A stretch of DNA of 64,000 bases from assembly GCA_018433245.1 (NCBI GenBank), contig JAHDRN010000005.1, positions 1-64,000 on the forward strand, given 5' to 3'. Of this stretch, positions 17,649 through 27,685 are shown one piece after another. Source of the stretch: Candidatus Proruminimicrobium quisquiliarum (GTDB lineage: Bacteria > Elusimicrobiota > Endomicrobiia > Endomicrobiales > Endomicrobiaceae). Numbering within the stretch: the stretch's first letter is position 1; each line of letters starts with the position of its first letter. Both the position numbers and the translations under genes were made by a program. The notes beneath the pieces were generated by a model, which saw only the letters and a list, made by a program, of their open reading frames with translations, was not told the origin of the DNA and did not search any database.

Positions 17649-18983
17649 ATGAAAAAAGAGAAAGAAACGATATCTATATTGGGGTTGGGCAAATCCGGCG
17701 TAGCATGCGCCAATCTTGCAGTTTCAAAAGGATATAAAGTGTTTGCAAGCGACAGCGGCAAAGCGCGGACTCATTTGCAAATGAAACTTGATAAACGCGT
17801 AGAAACCGAATTTAACGGACATACCGATAAAATACTAAAATCCGATATTATAATAAAAAGTCCCGGTCTGCCCCCTGATCTTCCTATATTAAAAAACACT
17901 GAATTAAATAAAATACCGGTAATAAGCGAAATAGATTTTGCTATGAGCTTTATAAAACCAAAAAAAATAATAGCCGTAACGGGAACAAACGGCAAAACAA
18001 CGACAACGACTCTTATATATAAAATAATTAAAAATTACTACAAAAACGCGGTTGTCGCCGGCAATATAGGATTCCCTTTATCGTCTGTTACGGATAAAAT
18101 AAATAAAGATACTGTTCTTGTTCTTGAACTTTCGTCATACCAGCTTGAAGACTCTCCGGATTTCAGGACCGATATAAGCGTTTTATTAAATATTACTCCC
18201 GACCACATAAAACACCATAAAACAATGAAAAATTATGTGCTTGCAAAAGCAAATATTTTCAAAAACCAAAAACAAGGCGACTTCATTGTATTTAATTACG
18301 CCGATAAATATTTAAAGGAAATTATTCCTTTGAATAAGAAATCCTCTTTTCCGTTTAATTTTACAAAACAAAATCATAACTGTATTTATTATAAGGATTC
18401 GGCTTTTCACATAATACATAAAAATAAAAAAATTGATTTTAAAGCACAGGTAAAAATACCCGGCAGACACAATATAGACAATATTCTGGCTTCAACTGCG
18501 GCGGCTTATCTTGCAGGAGTTCCTGTTGATTGCATAAAAAAAACAATATCTTCTTTTAATGGAGTTGAACACCGAATAGAATTCGTAAAAGAAATTAAAG
18601 GCGTAAAATATTATAACGATTCAAAGGGAACAAACGTAGACTCAACAAAAGTAGCGCTTGAATCTTTTGACAAAAACATACATCTGATTTTAGGCGGACA
18701 GGATAAAGGAAGCCCTTATAAACCGATATATAATCTGATAAAAAATAAAGTAAAAAACATCATTCTTATAGGCGAAGCGACGCCCATAATAGAAAAGGAA
18801 TTAAAAGGCGCAGCGCCGATTTATAAAGCAGAAACAATTAAAAACGCAATAAAAAAGCTTCATAACACGGCAAAAAAAGGCGATATTGTTTTATTTTCGC
18901 CGGCATGCGCATCTTTTGACCAGTTTAAAAACTTTGAACACAGAGGAAAGACGTTTAAAAAAATAATTTTATCTTTAAATTAA
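17649..18983 (+). CDS. murD: UDP-MurNAc-L-alanine:D-glutamate ligase
   Basis: 444 residues. Rossmann-like start ILGLGKSGVA, ATP loop VTGTNGKTTTTT near 116-127, LNITPDHIKHH, and YNDSKGTN. It adds D-Glu to UDP-MurNAc-Ala. It is preceded by a 53-base gap after mraY and followed after one base by ftsW. Confidence 0.96.
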   Translation: MKKEKETISILGLGKSGVACANLAVSKGYKVFASDSGKARTHLQMKLDKRVETEFNGHTDKILKSDIIIKSPGLPPDLPILKNTELNKIPVISEIDFAMSFIKPKKIIAVTGTNGKTTTTTLIYKIIKNYYKNAVVAGNIGFPLSSVTDKINKDTVLVLELSSYQLEDSPDFRTDISVLLNITPDHIKHHKTMKNYVLAKANIFKNQKQGDFIVFNYADKYLKEIIPLNKKSSFPFNFTKQNHNCIYYKDSAFHIIHKNKKIDFKAQVKIPGRHNIDNILASTAAAYLAGVPVDCIKKTISSFNGVEHRIEFVKEIKGVKYYNDSKGTNVDSTKVALESFDKNIHLILGGQDKGSPYKPIYNLIKNKVKNIILIGEATPIIEKELKGAAPIYKAETIKNAIKKLHNTAKKGDIVLFSPACASFDQFKNFEHRGKTFKKIILSLN

Positions 18984-18984
18984 T

Positions 18985-20130
18985 ATGAACAATTTTTTTA
19001 AAATCATCAAGAATTACGTAAGAAATCCGTTCTCCGAACTTTCATCGCTGAACAGATATGACTGGTCGCTGCTGATCGTAATTTTTGGTCTTTTGTTCAT
19101 AGGCATAACGGAAAGTCTGTCTGTTACTCCTGTGCGTTTGGAAGATATATCTCTAAGACTTTTTTTTAAACATATTGCAACAATATTTCTCGGGATAATA
19201 TGTTTCATATTTACGGCGTTTGTATTTGATTATAAACTGTATAAAGAAAAAAAAATAACTTTGTGTTTGTTTATTGTAATTATTTTAATGCTTGTCGCGG
19301 TATTGGTGTTAGGAAAAGAAACGAAAGGCGCAACCAGATGGCTTGATTTAGGTATCATAAAAATGCAGCCGTCTGAACTTGCCAAAATAGTTTTTGTCTT
19401 AATAGCGACAAAAATTTTATCCGTAAAGGAAAAGATTGAAATCAGCCGTAACAAAAAATTTTTTATAACAATGGGATATTTTATAATATTCGCCGCATTG
19501 ATAGGTTTGCAGAAAGATTTCGGCACCATTGCATTTCTCGGAGTAATATACACCGTAATTCTGCTTATACACGGCTTTACATGGAAACGCGTCCTTATTA
19601 CCGATCTTATTTTTGTAATTTTCGCCACGCCTCTTGTTTTAAAGCAAAGTTACAGAATGGTACGTATAAACGACTATCTGCCGGCTCTTTTAGACTGGAC
19701 AAAATCTTCGGATAACGTCAGAAACGCAATTATAGCATTAGGGTCCGGCGGATTTTTCGGCAAAGGATTCGGTCAAAGTGAAATGAAACTGCTTCATCTG
19801 CCGGAAGCACATACTGATTTTATTTTCCCCATAATCGGAGAAGAAATCGGTTTTTTAGGAGTATTTGGTATTATTTTTGCATTCGCATATATAATGTTAA
19901 AAGCTTTCAAGATAAGCGAACAATGCGATGATTATTTCGGTAAAAATTTATCTTTTACAATAGGCATTATGTTTGCCGTTCAGGCTGCAATAAACACAGG
20001 AATGTCCATAGGGGTTCTGCCGGCAAAAGGCATGCCGTTGCCGTTTATATCATACGGAGGATCTTCAATGTTGTATAGTCTTATAACAATTGGTATATTA
20101 TTTAATATTTCAAGAAAAAAACAAAGATGA
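18985..20130 (+). CDS. ftsW: Lipid II polymerase FtsW (SEDS family)
   Basis: 381 residues, about ten transmembrane helices. Family signatures are MQPSELAKI near 132-140 and PFISYGGSSM near 361-370, with the conserved Asp-containing extracytoplasmic loop between. It is the septal glycosyltransferase working with the PBP at 11897. An N-terminal cytosolic extension of ~27 residues precedes the first helix. Confidence 0.94.
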   Translation: MNNFFKIIKNYVRNPFSELSSLNRYDWSLLIVIFGLLFIGITESLSVTPVRLEDISLRLFFKHIATIFLGIICFIFTAFVFDYKLYKEKKITLCLFIVIILMLVAVLVLGKETKGATRWLDLGIIKMQPSELAKIVFVLIATKILSVKEKIEISRNKKFFITMGYFIIFAALIGLQKDFGTIAFLGVIYTVILLIHGFTWKRVLITDLIFVIFATPLVLKQSYRMVRINDYLPALLDWTKSSDNVRNAIIALGSGGFFGKGFGQSEMKLLHLPEAHTDFIFPIIGEEIGFLGVFGIIFAFAYIMLKAFKISEQCDDYFGKNLSFTIGIMFAVQAAINTGMSIGVLPAKGMPLPFISYGGSSMLYSLITIGILFNISRKKQR

Positions 20131-21215
20131 ATAATATTTTAATAGTCACCAGCGGCACAGGCGGACACGTATATCCCGGAATGGCTTTGGCTTACGAGCT
20201 GAAAAATGCCGGTTATAACCCCGTTTTTATAGTAAATGACGTTGCCGGCTCCGTTTCACTGAACATAGTCAAAAATTCAGGTTATGATTACAGACTTTTA
20301 AACTTCTATGCTCCGCCCAGAAAAGTTTCTCTTAAAATGTTTTTATTTCCTTTCAATATGGGAAAAAGCATATTTTCGGCTCTTTCCATAATATCAGAAA
20401 CGCGTCCGAAGGCCGCAGTCGGAATGGGTGCCTATCTTGCCGTGCCTGTTTTATTGGCTGCAAAATTAAAAAAAATACCTTCAATGATACATGAACAAAA
20501 TTCAATACCCGGTCTTGCAAATAAACTGCTGTCTAAAATCGCCGACAAAACGGCAATAAGTTTTAAGCAGTCGGCAAAATATTTTTGTCCTTTAAAAACA
20601 GTTTACACTTCAAATCCCGTAAGAAAAGATATCTTTTCAATACCGCGTTCTCAGGCAGCCGAAAAACTCGGACTGAATCCTTCCGTATTTACTGTTTTCG
20701 TATTCGGAGGAAGCCTCGGAGCAGATAAATTAAACGAAACCTCTTTTAACACAGCGGCAAAACTTTATGAAAAATATAACGATAAAATACAATTCATTCA
20801 TATAACCGGAACAAAATATTTTGAAGAGCTTAATAAAAAATACTCTAAAATTTCTTATAAAAAATTTATAGCGCCTTATATGCATGATATCGGAAACGCT
20901 TATGCATGTTCCGATTTTACAATATGCAGGGCGGGAGCGGGCACGGTAAAAGAAGTTGAAATGTACGGTCTTAAAGCCGTTTTTGTCCCTTATCCGTATG
21001 CTACTGACAATCACCAGTATTTCAACGCAAAAAATTCTTCTGCGCCGCAGTCTGTTATTATTGAAGAAAAAAATCTTAAAACAGAAGATTTATATAAAAT
21101 TATAGAAGAAAACTTGAACACATCCGCAATTGATACGGAACGCGCCGTTAAACCTGATATTTTCCCGCAGGAAAAACTTTTTAACACGCTTATAAACGTC
21201 ATTAATAAAAAATAA
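20127..21215 (+). CDS. murG: UDP-GlcNAc:lipid I transferase
   Basis: 362 residues, GT28 fold. GTGGHVYPG at about 11-19, HEQNSIPG in the N-terminal half, GGSLGA near 195, and RAGAGTVKE with the downstream Gln-rich nucleotide site in the C-terminal half. It makes lipid II. ATGA overlap with ftsW. It is the last wall gene here; murC, murB, ddl and ftsQAZ do not follow as they do in the classic cluster. Confidence 0.96.
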   Translation: MNNILIVTSGTGGHVYPGMALAYELKNAGYNPVFIVNDVAGSVSLNIVKNSGYDYRLLNFYAPPRKVSLKMFLFPFNMGKSIFSALSIISETRPKAAVGMGAYLAVPVLLAAKLKKIPSMIHEQNSIPGLANKLLSKIADKTAISFKQSAKYFCPLKTVYTSNPVRKDIFSIPRSQAAEKLGLNPSVFTVFVFGGSLGADKLNETSFNTAAKLYEKYNDKIQFIHITGTKYFEELNKKYSKISYKKFIAPYMHDIGNAYACSDFTICRAGAGTVKEVEMYGLKAVFVPYPYATDNHQYFNAKNSSAPQSVIIEEKNLKTEDLYKIIEENLNTSAIDTERAVKPDIFPQEKLFNTLINVINKK

Positions 21216-21238
21216 TTTAAATAATATAAGGGAGCAAG

Positions 21239-21985
21239 ATGAATATTCTAATCTCAAACGACGACGGCATAAAAGGCAAAGGACTTAAACCGCTTATAAA
21301 AGAGATGTCAAAACTCGGGAATGTTTACGTTATAGTTCCGGAACATGAAATGTCCGGAATGAGCCAGTCCATAACGCTTGACGATTACAGACAGATAAAA
21401 GATTACGGCAACAATATTTACAGTCTTATTGACGGAACTCCGACTGACTGCGTAAAGTTCGGTCTTTACTCTTTTTTAAAAGATAAAATAGATCTTGTAA
21501 TATCGGGCATCAACACTCACCCGAATCTCGGACAGGACGTAGTATATTCGGGCACCGTCGCATGCGCAAGAGAAGGCGCATATCTTGGAATACCGTCAAT
21601 GGCCGTATCCGTTGTAAACGAAAAAAGACCGTGTTTTGAAAAATCCGCCGCAATAGTGCTTGAAATTGCAAAACAATTTTTAAAAACGGCAAAAAAAGGA
21701 AGACCGGCTCCTTGTTTAAACGTAAATATTCCGCCGGAAGCAAAAGGAATAAAAGTAGTGTCTCTCGGAATACGCTCTTATGACGAATCCATAGTATCAA
21801 AGCAAACCGGCAAAAAGACTTATTATAAACTTGCGGGAAGATTCATATGCGGCAAGAAAAACAAAGGAACGGATATTGAAGTAGTTGAAAAAGGATTTGT
21901 TGCCGTTACTCCTCTTTTGCTTGACCAGACTCATCACAAAAATATGGCAAAATATAAATATATGGAAGAACGCTTTGAAAAATAA
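21239..21985 (+). CDS. surE: 5'/3'-nucleotidase SurE
   Basis: 248 residues. The N-terminal ISNDDGI (metal-binding Asp8/Asp9), PEHEMSGMSQSIT, and SGINTHPNLGQDVVYSGTVACARE are SurE motifs. A stationary-phase survival phosphatase acting on nucleoside monophosphates. It has a strong GGGAG ribosome site and overlaps the probable uvrB start by 11 bases. Confidence 0.94.
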   Translation: MNILISNDDGIKGKGLKPLIKEMSKLGNVYVIVPEHEMSGMSQSITLDDYRQIKDYGNNIYSLIDGTPTDCVKFGLYSFLKDKIDLVISGINTHPNLGQDVVYSGTVACAREGAYLGIPSMAVSVVNEKRPCFEKSAAIVLEIAKQFLKTAKKGRPAPCLNVNIPPEAKGIKVVSLGIRSYDESIVSKQTGKKTYYKLAGRFICGKKNKGTDIEVVEKGFVAVTPLLLDQTHHKNMAKYKYMEERFEK

Positions 21986-24002
21986 ATTTGAACTTGTATC
22001 GGATTTTAAACCTTCCGGAGAACAGCCTCAGGCAATTAATAAGTTATATGAAAATATCACAAAAGGCAAAAAGTCTCAGGTTCTGCTCGGCGTAACCGGA
22101 TCGGGAAAAACTTTCGTAATGGCAAACCTTATTACGAAACTTCAAAGACCTGCTCTTATAATATCTCCTAATAAAATTCTTGCGGCGCAGTTATATTCGG
22201 AGTTCAAATCTTTTTTTCCTAAAAACGCCGTCGAATACTTTATCTCTTATTACGATTATTACCAGCCGGAAGCATATATCCCGTCAACAGACACTTATAT
22301 TGAAAAAGATTCGTCGATAAATGACCATATAGACAGACTGCGTTTGAAAGCTACAACATCAATTCTAGAAAGAAACGACGTGATTGTAGTTGCTTCCGTA
22401 TCAAGCATTTATAATCTCGGTTCTCCTGACGAATACCAAAACATGTGCGTAGGTTTTAAAGTCGGCGAAAAAATGAGCATTGATAATCTTACAAGAAAAC
22501 TTGTCGCCATACATTACGAAAGAAATGAAATAGAGTTTTTAAGAGGCAGATTCAGAATAAAGGGCGATACTGTAGAGATTTTCCCCGCTTATTTGGAAAC
22601 GGCCGTAAGAATCAATTTTTTCGGCAATGAAATAGATTCAATAAAAGAGTTTAATCCTCTGACCGGAGAAATATACAATAAAAAAGAAAAATGTTTTATA
22701 TACCCCGCAAAACATTTCGTAACGGCCGGCGATAAAATGGAAAATGCGTTAAAAACTATAGAGGCGGAATTAAATATACAGACAGCCGCCTTAAAAGCAA
22801 AAGGGAATCTCCTTGAAGCGCAAAGACTAATGCAGAGAACAAAATATGACATGGAAATGCTCAGAGAAACGGGTTTTTGCAGCGGAGTTGAGAATTATTC
22901 AAGACATCTTTCCGCAAGACCGGAGGGATCAAGACCGACTACGCTCATAGATTATTTTCTCTCAAATGAACAGACAAAAGATTTTCTTCTTGTGGCAGAC
23001 GAATCGCATATCACTCTTCCGCAGATACGAGGGATGTATGAAGGAGACAGAAGCAGAAAGCAGACTCTTGTTGATTTTGGATTTAGACTCCCGTCGGCTC
23101 TTGATAACAGACCTTTGAAATTTAACGAATTTGAATCAATAATAAACCAGTCGGTGATGGTTTCTGCGACTCCCGGCAAATACGAACTTGAAAAATCAAA
23201 ACACGATATAGTGGAACTTGTCATAAGACCTACCGGCCTTGTAGATCCGGAAATAATAATAAAACCCGTAGAAGGACAGATTCCGGACATGATAAAAGAG
23301 ATAGAAAAAACTATCTCAAAAAAATACAGAGTGCTTGTAACTACTTTAACAAAAAGAATGTCGGAAGATCTTACGGCATATCTTAAAGAAAAGGGATTGC
23401 GCGTAGAATATATGCATTCAGAAATAGAATCTCTTAAAAGAATAGAAATTATAAGAGATTTGAGACTCGGAAAATTTGACGTGCTTGTCGGCATAAATCT
23501 TTTGAGAGAAGGGCTTGATCTGCCGGAAGTCGCGCTCGTAGTGATTCTTGACGCAGACAAAGAAGGTTTTTTAAGATCCGAACAGACTCTTATACAGACT
23601 TGCGGAAGAACTGCAAGAAATGTTGACGGAAGAGTTATTTTTTACGCCGATAAAATGACTAATTCCATGAGTAGAGCCATAAATGAAATGGAAAGAAGAA
23701 GAAAAAAACAGATTGAATACAATAAAAAACATAATATAACGCCTAAAACAATTATAAAAGCCGTTACTGAGCTTGAAGAATTTCAGATTAAGGCAAAAAA
23801 TGAAAGTCTTGAACTTTATACCGCCGAACTTAGCGAAGAATACATATCGCATAATAAAATTGAAGACATATTGAAATCTCTTGAAAAGCAGATGAAAGAA
23901 GCCGCCGAAATACTTGATTTTGAAACTGCCGCTCTTCTGCGCGATAAAATAACGGAAATAAAGTCTATGAGGGCTTCAGGTTTAAAAAAGAGAAAACGCT
24001 GA
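21975..24002 (+). CDS. uvrB: Excinuclease ABC subunit B (UvrB), TTG start
   Basis: 675 residues when started at the TTG at 21975, which gives the family-typical beginning FELVSDFKPSGEQPQAI. The open frame continues upstream, but only inside surE. A GGAAG lies six bases before. Walker A GVTGSGKT is at 39-46, followed by the beta-hairpin YYDYYQPEAY, the helicase motif VADESH, and LREGLDLPEVALV. A C-terminal UVR motif (around 630-665) binds UvrC. Damage-verification helicase of nucleotide excision repair. Confidence 0.95.
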   Translation: MKNKFELVSDFKPSGEQPQAINKLYENITKGKKSQVLLGVTGSGKTFVMANLITKLQRPALIISPNKILAAQLYSEFKSFFPKNAVEYFISYYDYYQPEAYIPSTDTYIEKDSSINDHIDRLRLKATTSILERNDVIVVASVSSIYNLGSPDEYQNMCVGFKVGEKMSIDNLTRKLVAIHYERNEIEFLRGRFRIKGDTVEIFPAYLETAVRINFFGNEIDSIKEFNPLTGEIYNKKEKCFIYPAKHFVTAGDKMENALKTIEAELNIQTAALKAKGNLLEAQRLMQRTKYDMEMLRETGFCSGVENYSRHLSARPEGSRPTTLIDYFLSNEQTKDFLLVADESHITLPQIRGMYEGDRSRKQTLVDFGFRLPSALDNRPLKFNEFESIINQSVMVSATPGKYELEKSKHDIVELVIRPTGLVDPEIIIKPVEGQIPDMIKEIEKTISKKYRVLVTTLTKRMSEDLTAYLKEKGLRVEYMHSEIESLKRIEIIRDLRLGKFDVLVGINLLREGLDLPEVALVVILDADKEGFLRSEQTLIQTCGRTARNVDGRVIFYADKMTNSMSRAINEMERRRKKQIEYNKKHNITPKTIIKAVTELEEFQIKAKNESLELYTAELSEEYISHNKIEDILKSLEKQMKEAAEILDFETAALLRDKITEIKSMRASGLKKRKR

Positions 24003-24066
24003 CTGACCTTTTTAACAAAAAAATATTTTGATAGAATCATTTTGAAATACATTCAAGGAGCCGGCT

Positions 24067-24414
24067 ATGCATGAACACGGAATAGGAAGAGAATTATGGG
24101 CAGTAATTGAAGAACATATAAAACAGAACAATTTAAAAAAAATTACAAAAATAAGCATCGTAATCGGCAAAGCAAGCGGAATTGAAAAAGAACTGCTTGT
24201 CCATACTATGAAAGATCATATAATACCCGAAACGATAGCAAAAGGATGCGAACTTGAATTTGTCGTAGAAGATCTGACTGCTTTATGCAACGCGTGCCAA
24301 GAAAAAATAGAAATTCATAAAATGGAAGCAGCCTGCTGCCCGAAATGCGGCTCAGGAGACATATCAATAATAGCGGGCAATGACGTTTTTGTTAAGAGCA
24401 TTGAAGGTGAATAA
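24067..24414 (+). CDS. hypA: Hydrogenase/urease nickel insertion protein HypA
   Basis: 115 residues. Begins MHE, whose His2/Glu3 bind nickel. A zinc domain of CNAC (residues 77-80) and CPKC (97-100) is normal for HypA. It delivers nickel to [NiFe]-hydrogenase large subunits. An AAGGAG ribosome site precedes the ATG. It is followed by an overlapping hypF, indicating that [NiFe]-hydrogenase maturation occurs in this organism although no hydrogenase is in the window. Confidence 0.94.
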   Translation: MHEHGIGRELWAVIEEHIKQNNLKKITKISIVIGKASGIEKELLVHTMKDHIIPETIAKGCELEFVVEDLTALCNACQEKIEIHKMEAACCPKCGSGDISIIAGNDVFVKSIEGE

Positions 24415-26671
24415 AAAAAAATCGTTTTTAATTGAAATATCAGGGATAGTGCAGGGAATCGGATTCAGGCCAAAAATATATAATCTTGCCGAAAAGCATA
24501 ATCTTTCGGGATATGTTTTTAACACCGGATCCGGAGTTAAAATAGCGGCTGAGGGTTTAAAACAAAATACCGACTGTTTCATTTGCGAATTAAAGAAATT
24601 GCCGTCTTTAAAAATTAAAATTAAAAAAACTTCTTATAAAAATTATAAAACATTTGAAATCAAAAAAAGTTCAAAAACAAAAAACATAATATCCGATTTC
24701 CCTGCAGATGCGGCTATATGCACGCAATGCAAACAGGAAATACTTTCACCGTCGGACAGAAGATATCATTATCCTTTCACAAACTGCACGCAATGCGGAC
24801 CGCGTTATTCAATAGTAAAAAAACTTCCTTACGACAGAAAAAATACCGTCATGAAAGTTTTTAAAATGTGTAAAGAATGTTCCGAAGAATATAAAAAACC
24901 GTCTGACAGGCGTTTTCACGCGCAGCCTGACGCGTGTTCAGAGTGCGGGCCGAAAGTAAAATTAACCGTAACAAAAACAGGCAAAACTCATTATGAAAAA
25001 GAGGCTCTTTCCTATGCGGCAAAAATGCTGGACGGCGGAAAAATTATCGCCCTAAAAAGCATCGGCGGCTATCATCTGGCCTGCAGCGCTTATGACGCAA
25101 AAGCAATACTCAGACTTAGAAAAATTAAAAACAGAGATCAAAAACCGTTTGCCGTTATGGCAAAAAATATTGAAACCGCAAAAAAAACGGTTTTTATAAA
25201 TAAATTTGAAGAAAAAGAACTAAATTCAAAAACAGCTCCCATAGTACTGCTTGAAAAAAAAGACGCAATAAATAAGATTTTTAACGAATGTATATCTAAA
25301 AACAATAAATACATAGGCGTTATGATGCCTTATACTCCTGTGCACTGCATACTTTTTGATCTCATTAAAACAGACATGCTTATCATGACTTCGGCAAACA
25401 AAAATGATAAACCTATAATACATACCGAAAATAAAATATATTCTGAGTTTTCAAAAGAAATTGACGCTGTTTTAAGCAATGACCGTGAAATTTTAAATCC
25501 GGTTGACGATTCAATAGTGTCATTTTTTGATAATGACAAAAAAATAATAATACGCAGAAGCAGAGGTTTTGTTCCGGAACCGGTTAATCTTGAAATATCA
25601 AAGGATATTTTTGCGGCAGGCGCCGATTTAAAAAATTCATTCTGCCTGACGAGAAAAAACTCGGTCTATCTTTCGCCTTACTGCGGAGACATGATAGCTT
25701 ATGAAAACATTGAATTTATGTCCGATACATTCAACAAAATGAAAAATTTTCTTGATATAAAACCTCAAAAAGCGGTTTGTGATATGCATCCCGGTTATAA
25801 TACAACGGCTTATTGCTCGCAGAAATTTAAAAATATAAAAAAAATACAGCATCATTACGCGCATATTGCCTCGGTAATTGCCGAAAACAAATTAAAGGGC
25901 GGTATACTGGGCTTTTCTTATGACGGAACAGGTTTCGGTTATGACGACAATATATGGGGCAGCGAATGCATTTTATTTAAAAACAATACCGTAAAAAGAC
26001 TTTGTCATTTTGAATATTTTGATATGCCCGGAGGAGACGCCGCAACAAAAGAAATATGGCGTCTTGCATTGTCTCTTCTAAACAAACATAACAAACTCTC
26101 AGCCGTTCCAAATTCAATAAAAAAAGAAAAACTCTATAATCGGATTTTGTCGCTTTTAAATTCAGAGATAAAAAAACCGCAGGTATGCAGCGTAGGAAGA
26201 TATCTGGACGCTATGGCGGCAATATGCGGGATTTCAAATTTTTGTTTATACGAAGGCCAAACTGCCGCTCATCTTGAATCTTTAGTTAAAAAAGACAGCC
26301 GCGAATTTTATCCTTTTGATTTTATTCATAAAGAAAATAATATTTCCGAAATACTATTTTCAAAAACAATTGAATCTCTGATTAAGGATTTAAAAAATAA
26401 AATTTCTGTTGAACAAATAAGCGGTAAAATACACGAGACAATATGCCGTATCATATTAAAACAGGCTTTGTTTTTTTGCAAAAAATTTGCGGTAACACAA
26501 ATCGCTTTAAGCGGCGGTGTATTCCAAAACAGATATATTCTTTCAAGAACAATAAAATTGCTTGAAAAAGAAGGATTTAAAGTTTTCTACAACAAACTTG
26601 TTCCGATAAATGACGGCGGAATATCTTTAGGTCAGGCTTATATGCTAAATAAAAAAACGGCCGCTTTATAA
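24407..26671 (+). CDS. hypF: [NiFe]-hydrogenase maturation carbamoyltransferase HypF
   Basis: About 754 residues from the GTG at 24407. A TTG at 24401 or an earlier ATG are alternatives, but they only add sequence inside hypA. Domains in order: acylphosphatase (GIVQGIGFRP, about 12-21), two zinc fingers (CTQC...CTQC and CKEC...CSEC around 105-195), a YrdC-like domain, and a Kae1-like domain with HHYAHIASV and LSGGVFQN. It makes and transfers the carbamoyl group that becomes the active-site cyanide. It partners with HypE, not seen here. Confidence 0.94.
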   Translation: MNKKKSFLIEISGIVQGIGFRPKIYNLAEKHNLSGYVFNTGSGVKIAAEGLKQNTDCFICELKKLPSLKIKIKKTSYKNYKTFEIKKSSKTKNIISDFPADAAICTQCKQEILSPSDRRYHYPFTNCTQCGPRYSIVKKLPYDRKNTVMKVFKMCKECSEEYKKPSDRRFHAQPDACSECGPKVKLTVTKTGKTHYEKEALSYAAKMLDGGKIIALKSIGGYHLACSAYDAKAILRLRKIKNRDQKPFAVMAKNIETAKKTVFINKFEEKELNSKTAPIVLLEKKDAINKIFNECISKNNKYIGVMMPYTPVHCILFDLIKTDMLIMTSANKNDKPIIHTENKIYSEFSKEIDAVLSNDREILNPVDDSIVSFFDNDKKIIIRRSRGFVPEPVNLEISKDIFAAGADLKNSFCLTRKNSVYLSPYCGDMIAYENIEFMSDTFNKMKNFLDIKPQKAVCDMHPGYNTTAYCSQKFKNIKKIQHHYAHIASVIAENKLKGGILGFSYDGTGFGYDDNIWGSECILFKNNTVKRLCHFEYFDMPGGDAATKEIWRLALSLLNKHNKLSAVPNSIKKEKLYNRILSLLNSEIKKPQVCSVGRYLDAMAAICGISNFCLYEGQTAAHLESLVKKDSREFYPFDFIHKENNISEILFSKTIESLIKDLKNKISVEQISGKIHETICRIILKQALFFCKKFAVTQIALSGGVFQNRYILSRTIKLLEKEGFKVFYNKLVPINDGGISLGQAYMLNKKTAAL

Positions 26672-26700
26672 TAACGCAGCCGCTTTAAAAAAACAATCTT

Positions 26701-27663
26701 TCACTTTTTTAAAGACTGCCACCATTTTTTATTATCAATATACCATTTTATAGTTTTGATTATCGCATCTTCAAACACATAGGCCGGCTGCCAGCCGAGT
26801 TCTTTCTTTATTTTTGAAGCGTCTATCGCGTATCTTCTGTCATGTCCGAGCCTGTCCTGCACATACTTTATAAGACTTTCGTCTTTGCCCAGATTTTTCA
26901 ATATTGTATCGGTTATATATCTGTTTGTCTTTTCATTGTTGCCGCCGACATTATAAACAGAGCCCGGTTTTGCTTTATGAAGAACTGTGTCTATTGCAGC
27001 GCAATGGTCTTCAACAAAAAGCCAGTCTCTGACGTTTAAACCGTCTCCGTATAAAGGAACCTGATTATTATCCATAAGATTTGTTATAAAAAGAGGTATA
27101 AGTTTTTCCGGAAACTGATAAGGTCCGTAATTATTGGAACATCTTGTAATATTTACGTCAAGCCCGAAAGTGCGGTGGTAAGCAAGAACAAGCAGATCGG
27201 CCGCCGCTTTGCTTGAAGAATACGGACTGCTCGGATCAAGAGGAGTTTCTTCCGTAAAATAACCTGTGCTGCCGAGTGAACCGTAGACTTCGTCGGTAGA
27301 GATCTGGATCATTTTTATTTTGTACTTTTTTGCGCATTCCAAAAGATTCTGCGTCCCCAAAACGTTTGTTTTTACAAAAACTCCCGGCTCGGTTATGCTT
27401 CTGTCAACATGCGATTCGGCGGCAAAATTTATTATTACGTCAACTTGGCCCGATACAATTTTATCGGTAAGCTGCGCGTCACAGATATCACCTTTTACAA
27501 ATTCGTAATTTTTATTATTTTTTATATCGTCAAGGCTTGAAAGATTGCCGGCATAAGTAAGTAAATCAAGATTTATTATTTTATAATCATGCCTATTTAG
27601 CATATATCTGACGAAATTGCTTCCGATAAAACCTGCTCCGCCGGTTACTAAAATTTTATACAT
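26701..27663 (-). CDS. rfbB: dTDP-glucose 4,6-dehydratase
   Basis: 320 residues from the ATG at 27663 (AAAGGA upstream). An upstream extension in frame only enters the preceding gene. NAD-binding GGAGFIGSN at 8-16, catalytic TDEVYG near 123, and YSSSKAA (Tyr/Lys pair) near 150. Makes dTDP-4-keto-6-deoxyglucose for rhamnose or other deoxysugars. The partner genes rfbA, C and D are not in the window. It is the last gene of a leftward block of radical SAM and lipid genes, and a short copy of its 5' end survives at 30421-30445. Confidence 0.92.
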   Translation of the reverse strand: MYKILVTGGAGFIGSNFVRYMLNRHDYKIINLDLLTYAGNLSSLDDIKNNKNYEFVKGDICDAQLTDKIVSGQVDVIINFAAESHVDRSITEPGVFVKTNVLGTQNLLECAKKYKIKMIQISTDEVYGSLGSTGYFTEETPLDPSSPYSSSKAAADLLVLAYHRTFGLDVNITRCSNNYGPYQFPEKLIPLFITNLMDNNQVPLYGDGLNVRDWLFVEDHCAAIDTVLHKAKPGSVYNVGGNNEKTNRYITDTILKNLGKDESLIKYVQDRLGHDRRYAIDASKIKKELGWQPAYVFEDAIIKTIKWYIDNKKWWQSLKK

Positions 27664-27685
27664 TGTTTTTTCCTTTAAAACATTA

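Noticed and set aside
21885-21974. Longer uvrB start inside surE
   Set aside because: The peptide is just surE read in another frame; the TTG at 21975 has a ribosome site and gives the family N-terminus.
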